Assembly (NCBI GenBank): GCA_005879255.1
Contig: VBKY01000361.1
Coordinates: forward strand, 1-9,115
Reading direction: 5' to 3'
Source: Deltaproteobacteria bacterium
GTDB taxonomy: Bacteria; Desulfobacterota_B; Binatia; UBA9968
Length of the DNA: 9,115 nt
Shown: one piece after another, positions 1 to 5,512 of the stretch
How the letters are laid out: each line of letters begins with the position of its first letter
Position numbering within the stretch: the stretch's first letter is position 1
The notes under the pieces: generated by a model
Told to the model about the DNA's origin: nothing
The model's input: only the letters and a program-made list of their open reading frames with translations
Database searches by the model: none
Translations under genes and position numbers: made by a program

Positions 1-156
1 GCTCACGCTCTCAAGCGCCGAAGCCTTATGGGAGGTCGCACCGCGCGCAATGCGTGGCGGCGCCAAGGTCTTTAGGGACGTGTCCTCAATTGCGACCACC
101 GGACAGCCGCTCGCGGTTTCAACGATGATTTTGCGGGTTGTCTCTCGAAGCGTCAT
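1..156 (-). CDS. Hypothetical protein, N-terminal part, cut by the left window edge
   Basis: An open frame of 52 codons reads leftward from an ATG at 154-156 and leaves the window without a stop. It starts MTLRETTRKIIVETASG and continues with a 'CPVVAIEDTSLKTLA' stretch. From memory this resembles the N-terminus of a small conserved bacterial family of unknown function, in which a hydrophobic helix is followed by 'GCPV.VVEDPSLKTLA' and 'ARG'. That match is a recollection, not a search result. The ribosome binding site is weak (GAAAGAA about 4 nt upstream). The residues after 'IARG' fit the remembered family less well, so the copy may be diverging or broken beyond the edge. No neighbour lies close on the same strand. 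The frame is coding-like, but the product is unknown. Confidence 0.5.
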   Translation of the reverse strand, partial: MTLRETTRKIIVETASGCPVVAIEDTSLKTLAPPRIARGATSHKASALESVS

Positions 157-236
157 GGGTTCTTTCGGTAGCGGCGTTTGCTAGAATCGAGTTGTCAAAA
201 TAACAAAAGCAGCCTGCCGTTTGTTTCCTGTTGTGA

Positions 237-266
237 AAATAAAATTGTTCTCTGACCCCGTTTTAT
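237..266. repeat. Short dispersed-repeat-like motif (GGGGTCAGAG on the minus strand)
   Basis: On the minus strand this reads ACGGGGTCAGAGAACAA followed by an A/T-rich run. It resembles short 'GGGGTCAGAG' repeats that I remember around RAYT transposases in Deltaproteobacteria-like genomes. Only one copy is present here, so its repeat nature is inferred. It sits directly before the first GAACG array, within the 157-578 gap that otherwise shows no gene. Confidence 0.3.
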
Positions 267-268
267 TC

Positions 269-346
269 TGGAACGATTAGAACGGGCTTCAGTTTTGAAT
301 GAGCGTAGCTATTGAACGTTTTGAACGGCTTGAACTGGAACGAGCG
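269..346 (+). repeat. GAACG array, copy 1 (9-bp period)
   Basis: This is the first of five same-orientation arrays. GAACG cores recur every 9 bases, as in TTGAACGTTTTGAACGGCT, with a central 'GAGCGTAGC' interruption that is shared with the other copies. Its left part (GAACGATTAGAACGGGCTT) is separated from the right part by 'TCAGTTTTGAAT'. The 9-bp period keeps all frames partly open and creates spurious reading frames, which should not be read as genes. Confidence 0.75.
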
Positions 347-564
347 ACAGTAGTTAGCGAGGGCCAGGGCCCGGTAACTCTGTCTCATATTGAACAGACG
401 TGCTCTTGGACGGAAGCGTATAGTGTCAGTACATGAAAACTGCGCTGATCGATGAGGGGAACATGTCAAAAACGATATCAGGCTTCGAGGGATGAACCCG
501 ACAGCGGGAAGCGTTATCAGTTATTTTCGCCGCAACTTTTAATAACCCGGTGAAAGGGAAAAAA

Positions 565-571
565 AAGGAGG
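565..571 (+). promoter_or_regulatory. Strong ribosome binding site of the 85-residue gene
   Basis: AAGGAGG lies 7 nt before the ATG at 579, inside a purine-rich leader. It fixes the start of the 579-836 gene and suggests efficient translation. Confidence 0.85.
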
Positions 572-578
572 AAGCAAA

Positions 579-836
579 ATGGATTTCAAAAAAGCAAAAC
601 TGAATCCCGCAGCCGTTTTTAAGACCCCTCAAGAAATCGTTTCAAGCCAAGAATTGTCGCGCGAACAAAAACTTGAAATCCTTCAGCAATGGGAACAGGA
701 CGCGATGTCGATGGAAGTCGCGGAGGAAGAAGGTATGCCCGGCCCGCAACCCAATTTGGTCCAGCCGATTCGCGACGCTCTACACGCCCTCAACTATTGG
801 CCGGATACCGAGCACTCGAGCCCCAGCAAAGCTTGA
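579..836 (+). CDS. Small conserved protein of unknown function (85 aa)
   Basis: The 85-residue product begins MDFKKAKLNPAAVFKTPQE and has the central block 'LSREQKLEILQQWEQDA' followed by 'EVAEEEGMPG'. From memory this belongs to a widespread family of roughly 80-100 residue proteobacterial proteins with the pattern 'P..VF..PEEV....LSREQKI.IL..WE.DA....VAEEEGM'. I know of no assigned function. The product is soluble, acidic and mostly helical by appearance, with no signal peptide or membrane segment. The start is secure because AAGGAGG stands 7 nt upstream and the family pattern starts near the N-terminus. It stands alone, with 350 bp of non-coding DNA behind it and more than 400 bp before it. 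The reading frame is clearly genuine; the role is unknown. Confidence 0.85.
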   Translation: MDFKKAKLNPAAVFKTPQEIVSSQELSREQKLEILQQWEQDAMSMEVAEEEGMPGPQPNLVQPIRDALHALNYWPDTEHSSPSKA

Positions 837-1041
837 GAACCGGACGGCAATGAGTCGCGATGAACTAAGCCACTCCGTTCAACGCTTTCATCCCTCATCT
901 AAGTTAGTCCAGCTAGTCAACAACGTCCCTAATATCCTCGTTGGCGCGTGGCCTCGCTTTTTTATTGGAGCCAGCGTTTCAATGACGAAGCGTCTCCCAA
1001 CTTGTGTTATTTGAACATTTCCCGGCGCAGTCCTAAATTCC
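837..1041. other. Non-coding stretch before GAACG array 2
   Basis: I see no gene, RNA or clear terminator here. A possible degenerate reverse-orientation GAACG unit (TTGAACGGAG on the minus strand, around 874-886) and a short internal repetition (AGTTAGTCCAGCTAGTC, 902-918) are visible. The open frames across 673-1181 have no family features and arise from the repeats and the antisense of real DNA. Confidence 0.4.
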
Positions 1042-1103
1042 TAAACGATTTGAACGAAGCGGAGCGGTTGAACGTTTGGAACGTTTGGAACGACTGGAAC
1101 GGG
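1042..1103 (+). repeat. GAACG array, copy 2
   Basis: The clearest array: four consecutive units spaced exactly 9 bases (TTGAACGTT, TGGAACGTT, TGGAACGAC, TGGAACGGG), preceded by GAACGAAGCGGAGCGG. The central 'AGCGNAGCG' block and the terminal GAACGGG are shared with copies 4 and 5. Confidence 0.85.
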
Positions 1104-1187
1104 CCTCGTTTGCATGAGAGCGTGTGTTTCAATGCACCAAAGCTGCTAATGGATGACCCCAGGCTTCTTCCCCCTGGTTAGGCGAAC

Positions 1188-1613
1188 TCAGCGCCTTAGG
1201 CCGAGTTTACGCTCAAGGCGGGCGATGCGTGCGTTGTCATCTGCGAGTCGTTCCCGGCTGGCATGATGCGTTGCATCGTAAGCCTTTTTGCGCTGCGCAT
1301 TTTCCAGTCGCCGATAGAGATCCTGGTCGTAGGCCGTCCCCGCAACAGGATACCCGTAACCAGGATAGCCATAACTAGGAATTGGTGTGGGAGGATAAGC
1401 GGGCGCCGCAGGGTAACGCCAACCCCAATGAGGGCTACGATCGGCCGGGTAAACAGGTGCCGGAGCGGGGAAACTACGGTGGTGATAATCACGGCCAGGG
1501 TGAGCGTTATTTGGCCTGTCCCAATCCCGGGCTAACGCCGGACCAACGGCTAAAAGCACCAAAGAGCCCGCAACCAGAGTGCCGAAAACTAAAGTTGTGA
1601 GTTTTGTCTTCAT
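1188..1613 (-). CDS. Secreted Pro/Tyr-rich protein with C-terminal charged helix (141 aa)
   Basis: Residues 1-28 form a typical Sec signal peptide: MKTK, a long hydrophobic core (LTTLVFGTLVAGSLVLLAV) and a likely signal peptidase I site after 'ALA'. The mature part opens with a low-complexity Pro/His/Tyr/Trp-rich region (about residues 30-95), including 'YGYPGYGYP'. It ends in a charged helical segment from about residue 97 (DQDLYRRLENAQRKKAYD to RIARLERKLG) that could form a coiled coil. It is probably periplasmic or surface-associated; no enzymatic motif is visible. The frame stays open 24 codons further upstream, but the ATG at 1613 is chosen because GGAGGG lies 7 nt before it and the signal peptide begins there. 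Similar small secreted proteins are common in this kind of genome and have no known function. Confidence 0.75.
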   Translation of the reverse strand: MKTKLTTLVFGTLVAGSLVLLAVGPALARDWDRPNNAHPGRDYHHRSFPAPAPVYPADRSPHWGWRYPAAPAYPPTPIPSYGYPGYGYPVAGTAYDQDLYRRLENAQRKKAYDATHHASRERLADDNARIARLERKLGLRR

Positions 1614-1754
1614 GAATCTACCCTCCGCTGACTTAGACGGTGCGGCTTTACGAAAGTTAACGCCGAGAGCCGGCTCGCCGCGCAACCGCGCGAAATGCTC
1701 GATTCTACGTCGTAGCGGCGCCCAGCTGATGTAAGGACCAGGCTTAAGAGAGGT

Positions 1755-1760
1755 ATTATA
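1755..1760 (-). promoter_or_regulatory. Possible -10 box
   Basis: On the minus strand this is TATAAT, a perfect -10 consensus, about 145 bp upstream of the secreted-protein start at 1613 and just downstream of the tRNA fragment. No good -35 box is visible 16-18 bp further up, so the call is weak. Confidence 0.25.
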
Positions 1761-1765
1761 GAAAG

Positions 1766-1793
1766 TGGTCGGGGCGAGTGGATTTGAACCACG
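1766..1793 (-). tRNA. 3' fragment of a tRNA-Pro (T-arm, acceptor 3' strand and CCA only)
   Basis: Read on the minus strand, CGTGG-TTCAAAT-CCACT forms a T-arm with the canonical 7-nt loop and four of five stem pairs. It is followed by CGCCCCG, discriminator A and an encoded CCA. The acceptor half would pair with 5' CGGGGCG, the usual start of tRNA-Pro genes. The region upstream on this strand (1794-1850) contains no anticodon arm, D-arm or 5' acceptor half, so this is a fragment and not a functional tRNA. Such 3' ends are left when an integrative element recombines at a tRNA gene. The flanking type I restriction remnant fits that reading. No integrase gene is visible. Confidence 0.7.
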
Positions 1794-1846
1794 CCACAGA
1801 AAAAACGAGGAAGCCTAAATAGACGTGAATTGCCGGGATGTCACCG

Positions 1847-1892
1847 GGTCGGACCGCGCTATGTATCAACAGTTTCAGCATTCTTCTCCCAC
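1847..1892 (+). repeat. Left-end half copy A of the GGTCSGACC element
   Basis: It begins GGTCGGACCGCGCTA and continues with CAGTTTCAGCATTCTTCTCCCA, matching the left ends at 6901 and 8327. The matching right half is not found next to it. The similarity ends near 1892, where unrelated sequence and then the restriction-subunit remnant begin. Confidence 0.65.
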
Positions 1893-1967
1893 CCGCGTAA
1901 ATATTTTCTCGCGTTATTGCTCGTTGATATGGACAAGTCACGAATCTACGACATAAAGGACGAGAAT

Positions 1968-2115
1968 CTAAAAAATGCTCCTGGAACTACCGATTGCAAT
2001 GTCAACGATTTCCTGGCCCAACACGTCGGGATCGGGGAGATTGTCGGATTCTTCGAGGCTTTCGTGTCGGAGGCAGAAGATGTCGAGGCTGGCTTTGTGG
2101 CAATAATGAGGTAGA
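1968..2115 (-). pseudogene. hsdM: C-terminal remnant of a type I restriction-modification M subunit
   Basis: The minus strand encodes KASLDIFCLRHESLEESDN followed by LPDPDVLGQEIV, then diverges and stops at 1968-1970. From memory this matches the C-terminal tail of many type I DNA methyltransferase (M) subunits, which read approximately 'KASLDIFWLRDESLEDSDNLP.PDVIA.EIVEDLEAAL'. The catalytic NPPF region and the rest of the roughly 500-residue protein are absent. The expected 'EDLEAAL' helix is replaced by unrelated residues. The upstream frame is closed by a stop at about 2145, so this is a fragment and not a gene. It sits some 175 bp from the tRNA-Pro fragment, as expected for debris of a genomic island. 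The plus-strand open frame over 1830-2114 is its antisense shadow. Confidence 0.6.
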
Positions 2116-2321
2116 TCAAAAGTAAATAAGTTCTCCGATCCGAATTACCTCAACGCTCGTTACCTCACATATTTCAGAGGAAGGGCAACTGAAGCCCACT
2201 AATGAATGCAATCTGTCTCTTCAAAGCTTTCAGCTACACGTGCTCGCGAAGACGGCACAAAGCCTTCTACATCAATGATCGCGTGAAACGTTGAAGTCGT
2301 TGGGCAGCAAAGTCAAGCAGT
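2116..2321. other. Non-coding stretch, possibly further decayed coding DNA
   Basis: No intact gene is visible. On the minus strand a short frame reads FHAIIDVEGFVPSSRAR and then ESFEE, and is interrupted by stops. It has a coding-like look but I do not recognise it. It could be more of the decayed island. Confidence 0.25.
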
Positions 2322-2564
2322 TCAGCGAATCGAACGTGGAGGTTGAACAGGATGTTGATTGCTGTCTGTCGTCGCCTGGACACGTTTTGTTTTAGCGACT
2401 GTTTTCGCCGATTCCATTTTCACCACGGGAAGCCCCAATCTCTTCGCTAGCCGCGCACATGAAGGGCATACAAGCATATTAAGCATAACAACGCCTGCGT
2501 CTTCCGTGGTGACGTGATAGGGTGTTTTTGTAAAGTGGGTGCAGCGCCGACAAACAAACTCCAT
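2322..2564 (-). CDS. Small double-CxxC (zinc-ribbon-like) protein, paralogue 1 (80 aa)
   Basis: The N-terminus reads MEFVCRRCTHFTKTPYHVTT, with one CxxC at residues 5-8 and a second at about residues 33-36 (VCPSC), followed by 'ARLAKRLGLP'. The two cysteine pairs about 25 residues apart suggest a structural zinc or iron site of the zinc-ribbon type. The last 30 residues are Lys/Thr/Gln-rich and look disordered. The start is secure: AAAGGAGA lies 6 nt upstream of the ATG at 2562-2564. It is clearly homologous to the product of 6630-6830 (about 22 identical residues over the first 46, counted by eye). It stands alone downstream of a pair of DnaA boxes. Possible roles include nucleic-acid binding or an adaptor, but none can be assigned. 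Confidence 0.75.
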   Translation of the reverse strand: MEFVCRRCTHFTKTPYHVTTEDAGVVMLNMLVCPSCARLAKRLGLPVVKMESAKTVAKTKRVQATTDSNQHPVQPPRSIR

Positions 2565-2570
2565 GGCCTA

Positions 2571-2578
2571 TCTCCTTT
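2571..2578 (-). promoter_or_regulatory. Ribosome binding site of double-CxxC paralogue 1
   Basis: AAAGGAGA on the minus strand, 6 nt before the ATG. It fixes this start and, through the paralogue alignment, also the start chosen for the 6630 gene. Confidence 0.8.
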
Positions 2579-2724
2579 CGATTTGAAGCGTGACCGCGCT
2601 TTAGAACTAGCCGCTAAAAAAATTTGAGTGACGACGTGAAGTGTTAAACGCAGAGTATAACAGCAATGGCAAAAGGCAAGAAAAAAAATATCCAATTGCG
2701 TGCGTCGGTCTCTCCAATCCTGCG

Positions 2725-2748
2725 TTATCCACAAATTTCTGTGGATAA
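2725..2748. promoter_or_regulatory. Inverted pair of perfect DnaA boxes
   Basis: TTATCCACA (2725-2733) and its exact reverse complement TGTGGATAA (2740-2748) face each other across 6 bases. Both match the consensus DnaA box without mismatch. GTTGTTTATAAG follows on the right, and an A/T-rich run (about 2615-2692) lies to the left, an arrangement reminiscent of bacterial origins. There is no dnaA, dnaN, rep or parA gene in the window. The site may be part of a cryptic or relict replication origin, a DnaA titration or regulatory site, or a hairpin of other function. The remaining sequence between 2579 and 2838 shows no gene. Confidence 0.55.
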
Positions 2749-2825
2749 GTTGTTTATAAGGTCCGTCAAGCTACTATGCGGGGCGCCCACTGCCTCACAT
2801 TGCCTAAAGCATGAGCGAAGGGAAA

Positions 2826-2858
2826 CTAAAAAATTGCGGAACTATACAAAGTTAGTTC
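2826..2858 (-). terminator. Weak intrinsic terminator after the SGNH hydrolase
   Basis: On the minus strand GAACTA, an 8-nt loop and TAGTTC form a 6-bp stem that overlaps the stop codon. It is followed within 5 nt by TTTTTT. The stem is short and GC-poor, so efficiency is doubtful. Confidence 0.35.
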
Positions 2859-3946
2859 GGCGGCACAAGCTGGTTTTTAAGCAAAAACTCATGGATTGTC
2901 TCCGCAGTTACTCGATGTCCGTGATCATTTAGATGAATACCGTCCCTAAAAAGCTTTTGGTCTTTATCATAAAAGGGACTGAAGACCGGATACATGTCGA
3001 GACAGCGGACCCGGTATTTTTCACATAAGGCATTCAAAATCCGCTGCGGTTTGACCGTATAATCGTAGTTGATCGTGTCATGGCGATAGTCCAGCTGTGG
3101 CTCGTAAGGAAAAACAACGACCGCAAGTTTTGTATTTTTTTGAGCTAAGAGCCCCAGCATTTCTTTTAGATAATCTTCATACGACCTCCAGGAATAGTCC
3201 TTCCATGCAATATTAAAATCCGTTTGCGGTTCCCACACGAACCGTGAACCAGTGTTTTCTTTCTCCTGTTGTTTCTTAGCCATAATTTTGATCCGCAACC
3301 AGCTAAGAATGTAACTTCGACTAATGAGGAAGTCCCCAGAAGAGTCGATTGTCAGTGTTTTTCGGGCTTCTTCGGTCACCAACATTCGCGCCTTCTCATC
3401 GAACTGATGGAGAAATTTGTGGTTGTCGTTCAGACAGTACGTCCAGATTACCAAATCAGGATTCGTCTCGAACAAATACCGCTTAAAAAAAAGCAGCTCC
3501 TGATAACTAGTATAGCCCGGAACGCTTGCGTTGATCACTTCATAGCGACCTTGACCGTTTAGCTGCTTACGTACGTAGTCGACGAATCCATCCTTATCCC
3601 AAGGAACTGAGTCTCCCAGTACAATGATTCGATAGGTGCCCTGTGGCTTGGGGAGGACGATTTCCTCGTGTCTTACGGAGCGGCTGTTAATGTTCAGCCG
3701 TTTCGGATTCAAACGGTAACCCAGCTCCGCGTCGTAGATCACCCAATTGGACGTTCCAAGATTTGAATAAGGCACTGAATAGTAGTTGATGATGTTGGCA
3801 AAAGCGTTGAAGAAGCCATCCACGCGTATTCTGTACGCGAGTTCGAGTAAGGCAAAAAGGATGATAGCTATTATAAGGTTGCTGAGGATAACCAGAATAG
3901 CTCGCCGGGCCTTTTTCCCCATGACCGGTAGAAGGAAATCTTTCAT
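2852..3946 (-). CDS. Membrane-anchored SGNH/GDSL-family hydrolase (364 aa)
   Basis: One N-terminal membrane segment (about residues 16-38, AILVILSNLIIAIILFALLE) anchors a domain that should face the periplasm. SGNH blocks appear in order: 'IIVLGDSVPW' with nucleophile Ser113, Gly144 in 'NASVPGY' (block II), 'YCLNDN' with Asn173 (block III), and 'DGIHLNDHG' with Asp335 and His338 completing the catalytic set. A 'YDAELGYRLNP' element before block I is typical of large membrane-linked members. The family hydrolyses ester bonds, often O-acetyl groups on cell-wall or exported sugars; the substrate here is unknown. Possible starts are TTG at 4006 and ATG at 3961, 3946 and 3922, none with a strong ribosome site. 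ATG 3946 is preferred for position (ACGGGG upstream) and distance to the membrane helix. The gene appears more A/T-rich than its neighbours and stands alone, so transfer is possible. Confidence 0.85.
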   Translation of the reverse strand: MKDFLLPVMGKKARRAILVILSNLIIAIILFALLELAYRIRVDGFFNAFANIINYYSVPYSNLGTSNWVIYDAELGYRLNPKRLNINSRSVRHEEIVLPKPQGTYRIIVLGDSVPWDKDGFVDYVRKQLNGQGRYEVINASVPGYTSYQELLFFKRYLFETNPDLVIWTYCLNDNHKFLHQFDEKARMLVTEEARKTLTIDSSGDFLISRSYILSWLRIKIMAKKQQEKENTGSRFVWEPQTDFNIAWKDYSWRSYEDYLKEMLGLLAQKNTKLAVVVFPYEPQLDYRHDTINYDYTVKPQRILNALCEKYRVRCLDMYPVFSPFYDKDQKLFRDGIHLNDHGHRVTAETIHEFLLKNQLVPPN

Positions 3947-4049
3947 ATAGTGCCCCGTCATATTCGATTCGTGCGGCCCGTGCCATAATCTCCGACGGTT
4001 TTGCAAATCGGCAGGATAGCAAATCTAAAGCCCTCGGGCATGACCGATG

Positions 4050-4085
4050 TTATCGAATTAAGATCTTGCGCTGGTCCGACCCAGG
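4050..4085 (+). repeat. Right-end fragment of the GGTCSGACC element
   Basis: TTATCGAATTAAGATCTTG followed by CGCTGGTCCGACCCAGG parallels the right ends at 6265-6292 and 8490-8526 (both contain 'AAATCAAGAA.TTGCC.TGGTCCGACC'). Only the last 35 bases are preserved. Confidence 0.5.
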
Positions 4086-4091
4086 GATTCC

Positions 4092-4124
4092 AAAAAAGTA
4101 GCCTGTCCTAGCCTGTCCCCTTTT
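4092..4124. repeat. Tandem TAGCCTGTCC repeat
   Basis: TAGCCTGTCC occurs twice in direct succession (4099-4108, 4109-4118), framed by AAAAAAG and CCTTTT. On the minus strand it reads GGGGACAGGCTAGGACAGG, then CTACTTTTTT. I remember 'GGGGACAGGCTACTTTTT' as a dispersed repeat near RAYT genes in similar genomes; this is recollection only. It sits immediately before the phosphoesterase remnant. Confidence 0.5.
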
Positions 4125-4129
4125 CTCCC

Positions 4130-4354
4130 CCGGTCCTGCTTATCAACGGCGACTCGCATGTCTTTGGAGCGGATCAGCCGCTAGCGGACCCGAATAGTGC
4201 CGCAGGCAAGATCCACAAAACGCAGCCAGTGCCGAATTTCACCCGCATAACCGTGCAAGGCTCGGTTAACACGCCGTCGGAATGGCTGCGGCTGACCATT
4301 GATCCGCACACGCGCGACGTGTTCAGCTGGGAAAATGTCGTTTACCTGCCGTAG
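4130..4354 (+). pseudogene. 3' remnant of a metallophosphoesterase-like gene
   Basis: From about 4130 the plus strand encodes PVLLINGDSHVFGADQPL, then 'NFTRITVQGS', 'EWLRLTIDP' and 'RDVFSWENVVYLP', ending in TAG at 4352-4354. From memory this matches the C-terminal quarter of calcineurin-like metallophosphoesterases, which read roughly 'PVLLVHGDSHYFR.DKPL...NFTRVE.FG....HWVRVTVDP.DP.VFSF'. The 'GDSH' motif is a metal-site element of that fold. All upstream metal-binding motifs are absent, and an in-frame TAG lies at 4109-4111, so no start can precede it. The break coincides with the TAGCCTGTCC tandem repeat and an element right end, suggesting that repeat-mediated deletion removed the 5' part. 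Confidence 0.7.
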
Positions 4355-4367
4355 CGATTGCGAGCCT

Positions 4368-4403
4368 CGGGAGTGGATCGCGTTCAGCAACGCAACCCTC
4401 CCG
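4368..4403. other. Two-level hairpin after the phosphoesterase remnant
   Basis: CGGGAG (4368-4373) pairs with CTCCCG (4398-4403). Inside this, GCGTT (4380-4384) and AACGC (4389-4393) form a second perfect stem with loop CAGC. It lies 14 bp after the stop of the remnant. It lacks a T-run, so it is at most a relict or factor-assisted terminator. Confidence 0.35.
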
Positions 4404-4562
4404 GCGGCTGATCGCGAATAGTGTTTAAACTTATCAAAAGCAAGCGCAACGGATTAAGGAGCTAAAGGAGGCGCAAGGGTCTACGGAATTACTGTTGCCT
4501 AGTGTCTGTTTGCCTGCTTGTTGTGCTTCACCTTGAGCATCCAAAGTCGTTCCTGCCGAATC
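4404..4562. other. Non-coding stretch with CCTGTTG-type repeat
   Basis: No gene is supported. A short coding-like frame reads QKQAQRIKELKEAQGSTE on the plus strand (about 4436-4489) and may be the tail of another lost gene. It runs into TTGCCTAGTGTCTG and TTTGCCTGCTTG (about 4495-4520), which resembles the CCTGTTGCCTGTTGCC repeat at 5473. Confidence 0.3.
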
Positions 4563-5279
4563 TCACGAAACCCTAGTACCAAGGCTAACCCGATATCTGA
4601 AGGGGGAGTCCCGAGTGCCTAACACAAGAAGCCCTTCTGACCCAGTAAAAAACACGGGGCCAGACAGGCCAGATGGCCCGCCGACCTGTCGACCATCTAC
4701 CCATGAACCCAGGGTGCTACCTCGGTCCTGAACCCCTACCCGGCCTTCGTGTTTGATAAAGGCAAGATGATGCCGAGAGATTTGTAGCGGCACAGAGTCG
4801 GGAAGCATCAGATCATTATAGACAAGCGGATCTGCACTCTGTCTGCCAATACGAAAGGGGAATTGTGTGATCTGAAAAGGAGTTACCGGTAGAGCGGCGG
4901 CAGCTCGCGGGGTTACCCCTTCCAGCGTAACAGTGGGCTGTCCCCAAGCTGGAACTACGGGTAAGACTTCCTTCGGGACCAGCGCGTGCTGGGGGTCAGC
5001 TTTTTGGAGTTCCTGAAAGCTGTTGAAAAAGTCGTCCCGCCGGATCTCACACACCAGAGTCTCGGTAACGGCTGTCACGGTTGCGCTGCGTGGCTTCTCG
5101 TCGATCATGCTCATTTCGCCAAAGGTTTCTCCAGCCCCAAGGTAAGCCAGGTGGACCTTTTGCCCCTGTAGTTCCTTGCTTACTTCAACCTGCCCTTGGT
5201 TGATGACATAGGCCGTTTCGCCAAGGTCGTTTTCTTGAATAATAACTTCTCCAGCCTCGTACCGGCTCAGCGGAATCAT
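4563..5279 (-). CDS. Cyclic-nucleotide-binding plus FHA domain protein (238 aa)
   Basis: Residues 1-90 form a cNMP-binding fold: 'YEAGEVIIQENDLGETAYVI', 'GQVEVSK', and a phosphate-binding cassette 'GETFGEMSMIDEKPRSATVTA' with Arg64 and Ser65 in the expected places. A linker of about 45 residues rich in Pro and Ala follows. Residues 140-230 are FHA-like: 'FRIGRQ' (Gly145, Arg146), 'ISRHH' (Ser168, Arg169, His170), 'DRGSTLGSWVDG' and a final 'GLLVLG'. FHA domains bind phosphothreonine peptides and cNMP domains sense cAMP or cGMP, so the protein probably links nucleotide signalling to Ser/Thr kinase signalling in the cytoplasm. No kinase, cyclase or DNA-binding domain is present. The frame is open 79 codons further upstream only because it reads through a repeat. 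ATG 5279 is chosen for GGAGG 7 nt before it and the domain boundary. Start and architecture look reliable; ligand and partner are unknown. Confidence 0.88.
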   Translation of the reverse strand: MIPLSRYEAGEVIIQENDLGETAYVINQGQVEVSKELQGQKVHLAYLGAGETFGEMSMIDEKPRSATVTAVTETLVCEIRRDDFFNSFQELQKADPQHALVPKEVLPVVPAWGQPTVTLEGVTPRAAAALPVTPFQITQFPFRIGRQSADPLVYNDLMLPDSVPLQISRHHLAFIKHEGRVGVQDRGSTLGSWVDGRQVGGPSGLSGPVFFTGSEGLLVLGTRDSPFRYRVSLGTRVS

Positions 5280-5412
5280 AATGCATCCTCCATATGAACT
5301 CTCAGCGCGCGTTTGCTGCGATGAGTCTAATTGTTTCCACAGCAGCTCGTCCACTGCAAGGCGCGGCAGTCTCCGAGCCGAAGAAGCCATGGAGGCCACC
5401 GGAATGTTGGCC

Positions 5413-5461
5413 CAACGATTTGACCGAAGCGTAGCGGTTGAACGACTGAAAGGAATGGAAC
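5413..5461 (+). repeat. GAACG array, copy 3 (degenerate)
   Basis: AACGATTTGACCGAAGCGT, then AGCGGTTGAACGACTGAAAGGAATGGAAC. The central 'GAAGCGTAGCGGTTGAACG' block agrees with copies 2, 4 and 5, while the outer units are mutated. It lies between the RidA and cNMP/FHA genes, 134 bp upstream of the latter's start on its own strand. Confidence 0.65.
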
Positions 5462-5472
5462 TCTTACCTCCG

Positions 5473-5506
5473 GCCTGTTGCCTGTTGCCTCGTGCCGGAT
5501 GCCTAT
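5473..5506. repeat. CCTGTTG short tandem repeat
   Basis: CCTGTTGCCTGTTGCC is a 7-bp unit repeated twice and followed by the degenerate units TCGTGCC and GGATGCC. It resembles 4495-4520. This low-complexity motif belongs to the same repeat-rich intergenic DNA; no function is evident. Confidence 0.5.
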
Positions 5507-5512
5507 TTTTAA

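Noticed and set aside
269..1103. GAACG arrays as a CRISPR
   Set aside because: The unit is 9 bp with no unique spacers of 25-40 bp, and no cas genes are present.
673..1181. Overlapping plus-strand open frames (673-1014, 948-1181)
   Set aside because: The first is out of frame with the well-supported 579-836 gene and the second runs through GAACG array 2, giving a low-complexity 'LNVWNVWNDWN' peptide.
1830..2114. Plus-strand open frame of 94 codons
   Set aside because: It is antisense to the recognisable restriction M-subunit tail and starts within the repeat; no family features of its own.
2725..2748. Inverted repeat read as an intrinsic terminator
   Set aside because: There is no T-run on either side, no gene ends just before it, and both arms match the DnaA consensus exactly.
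4181..4390. Minus-strand open frame over the phosphoesterase remnant
   Set aside because: The plus strand carries the recognisable protein words; this frame has none.
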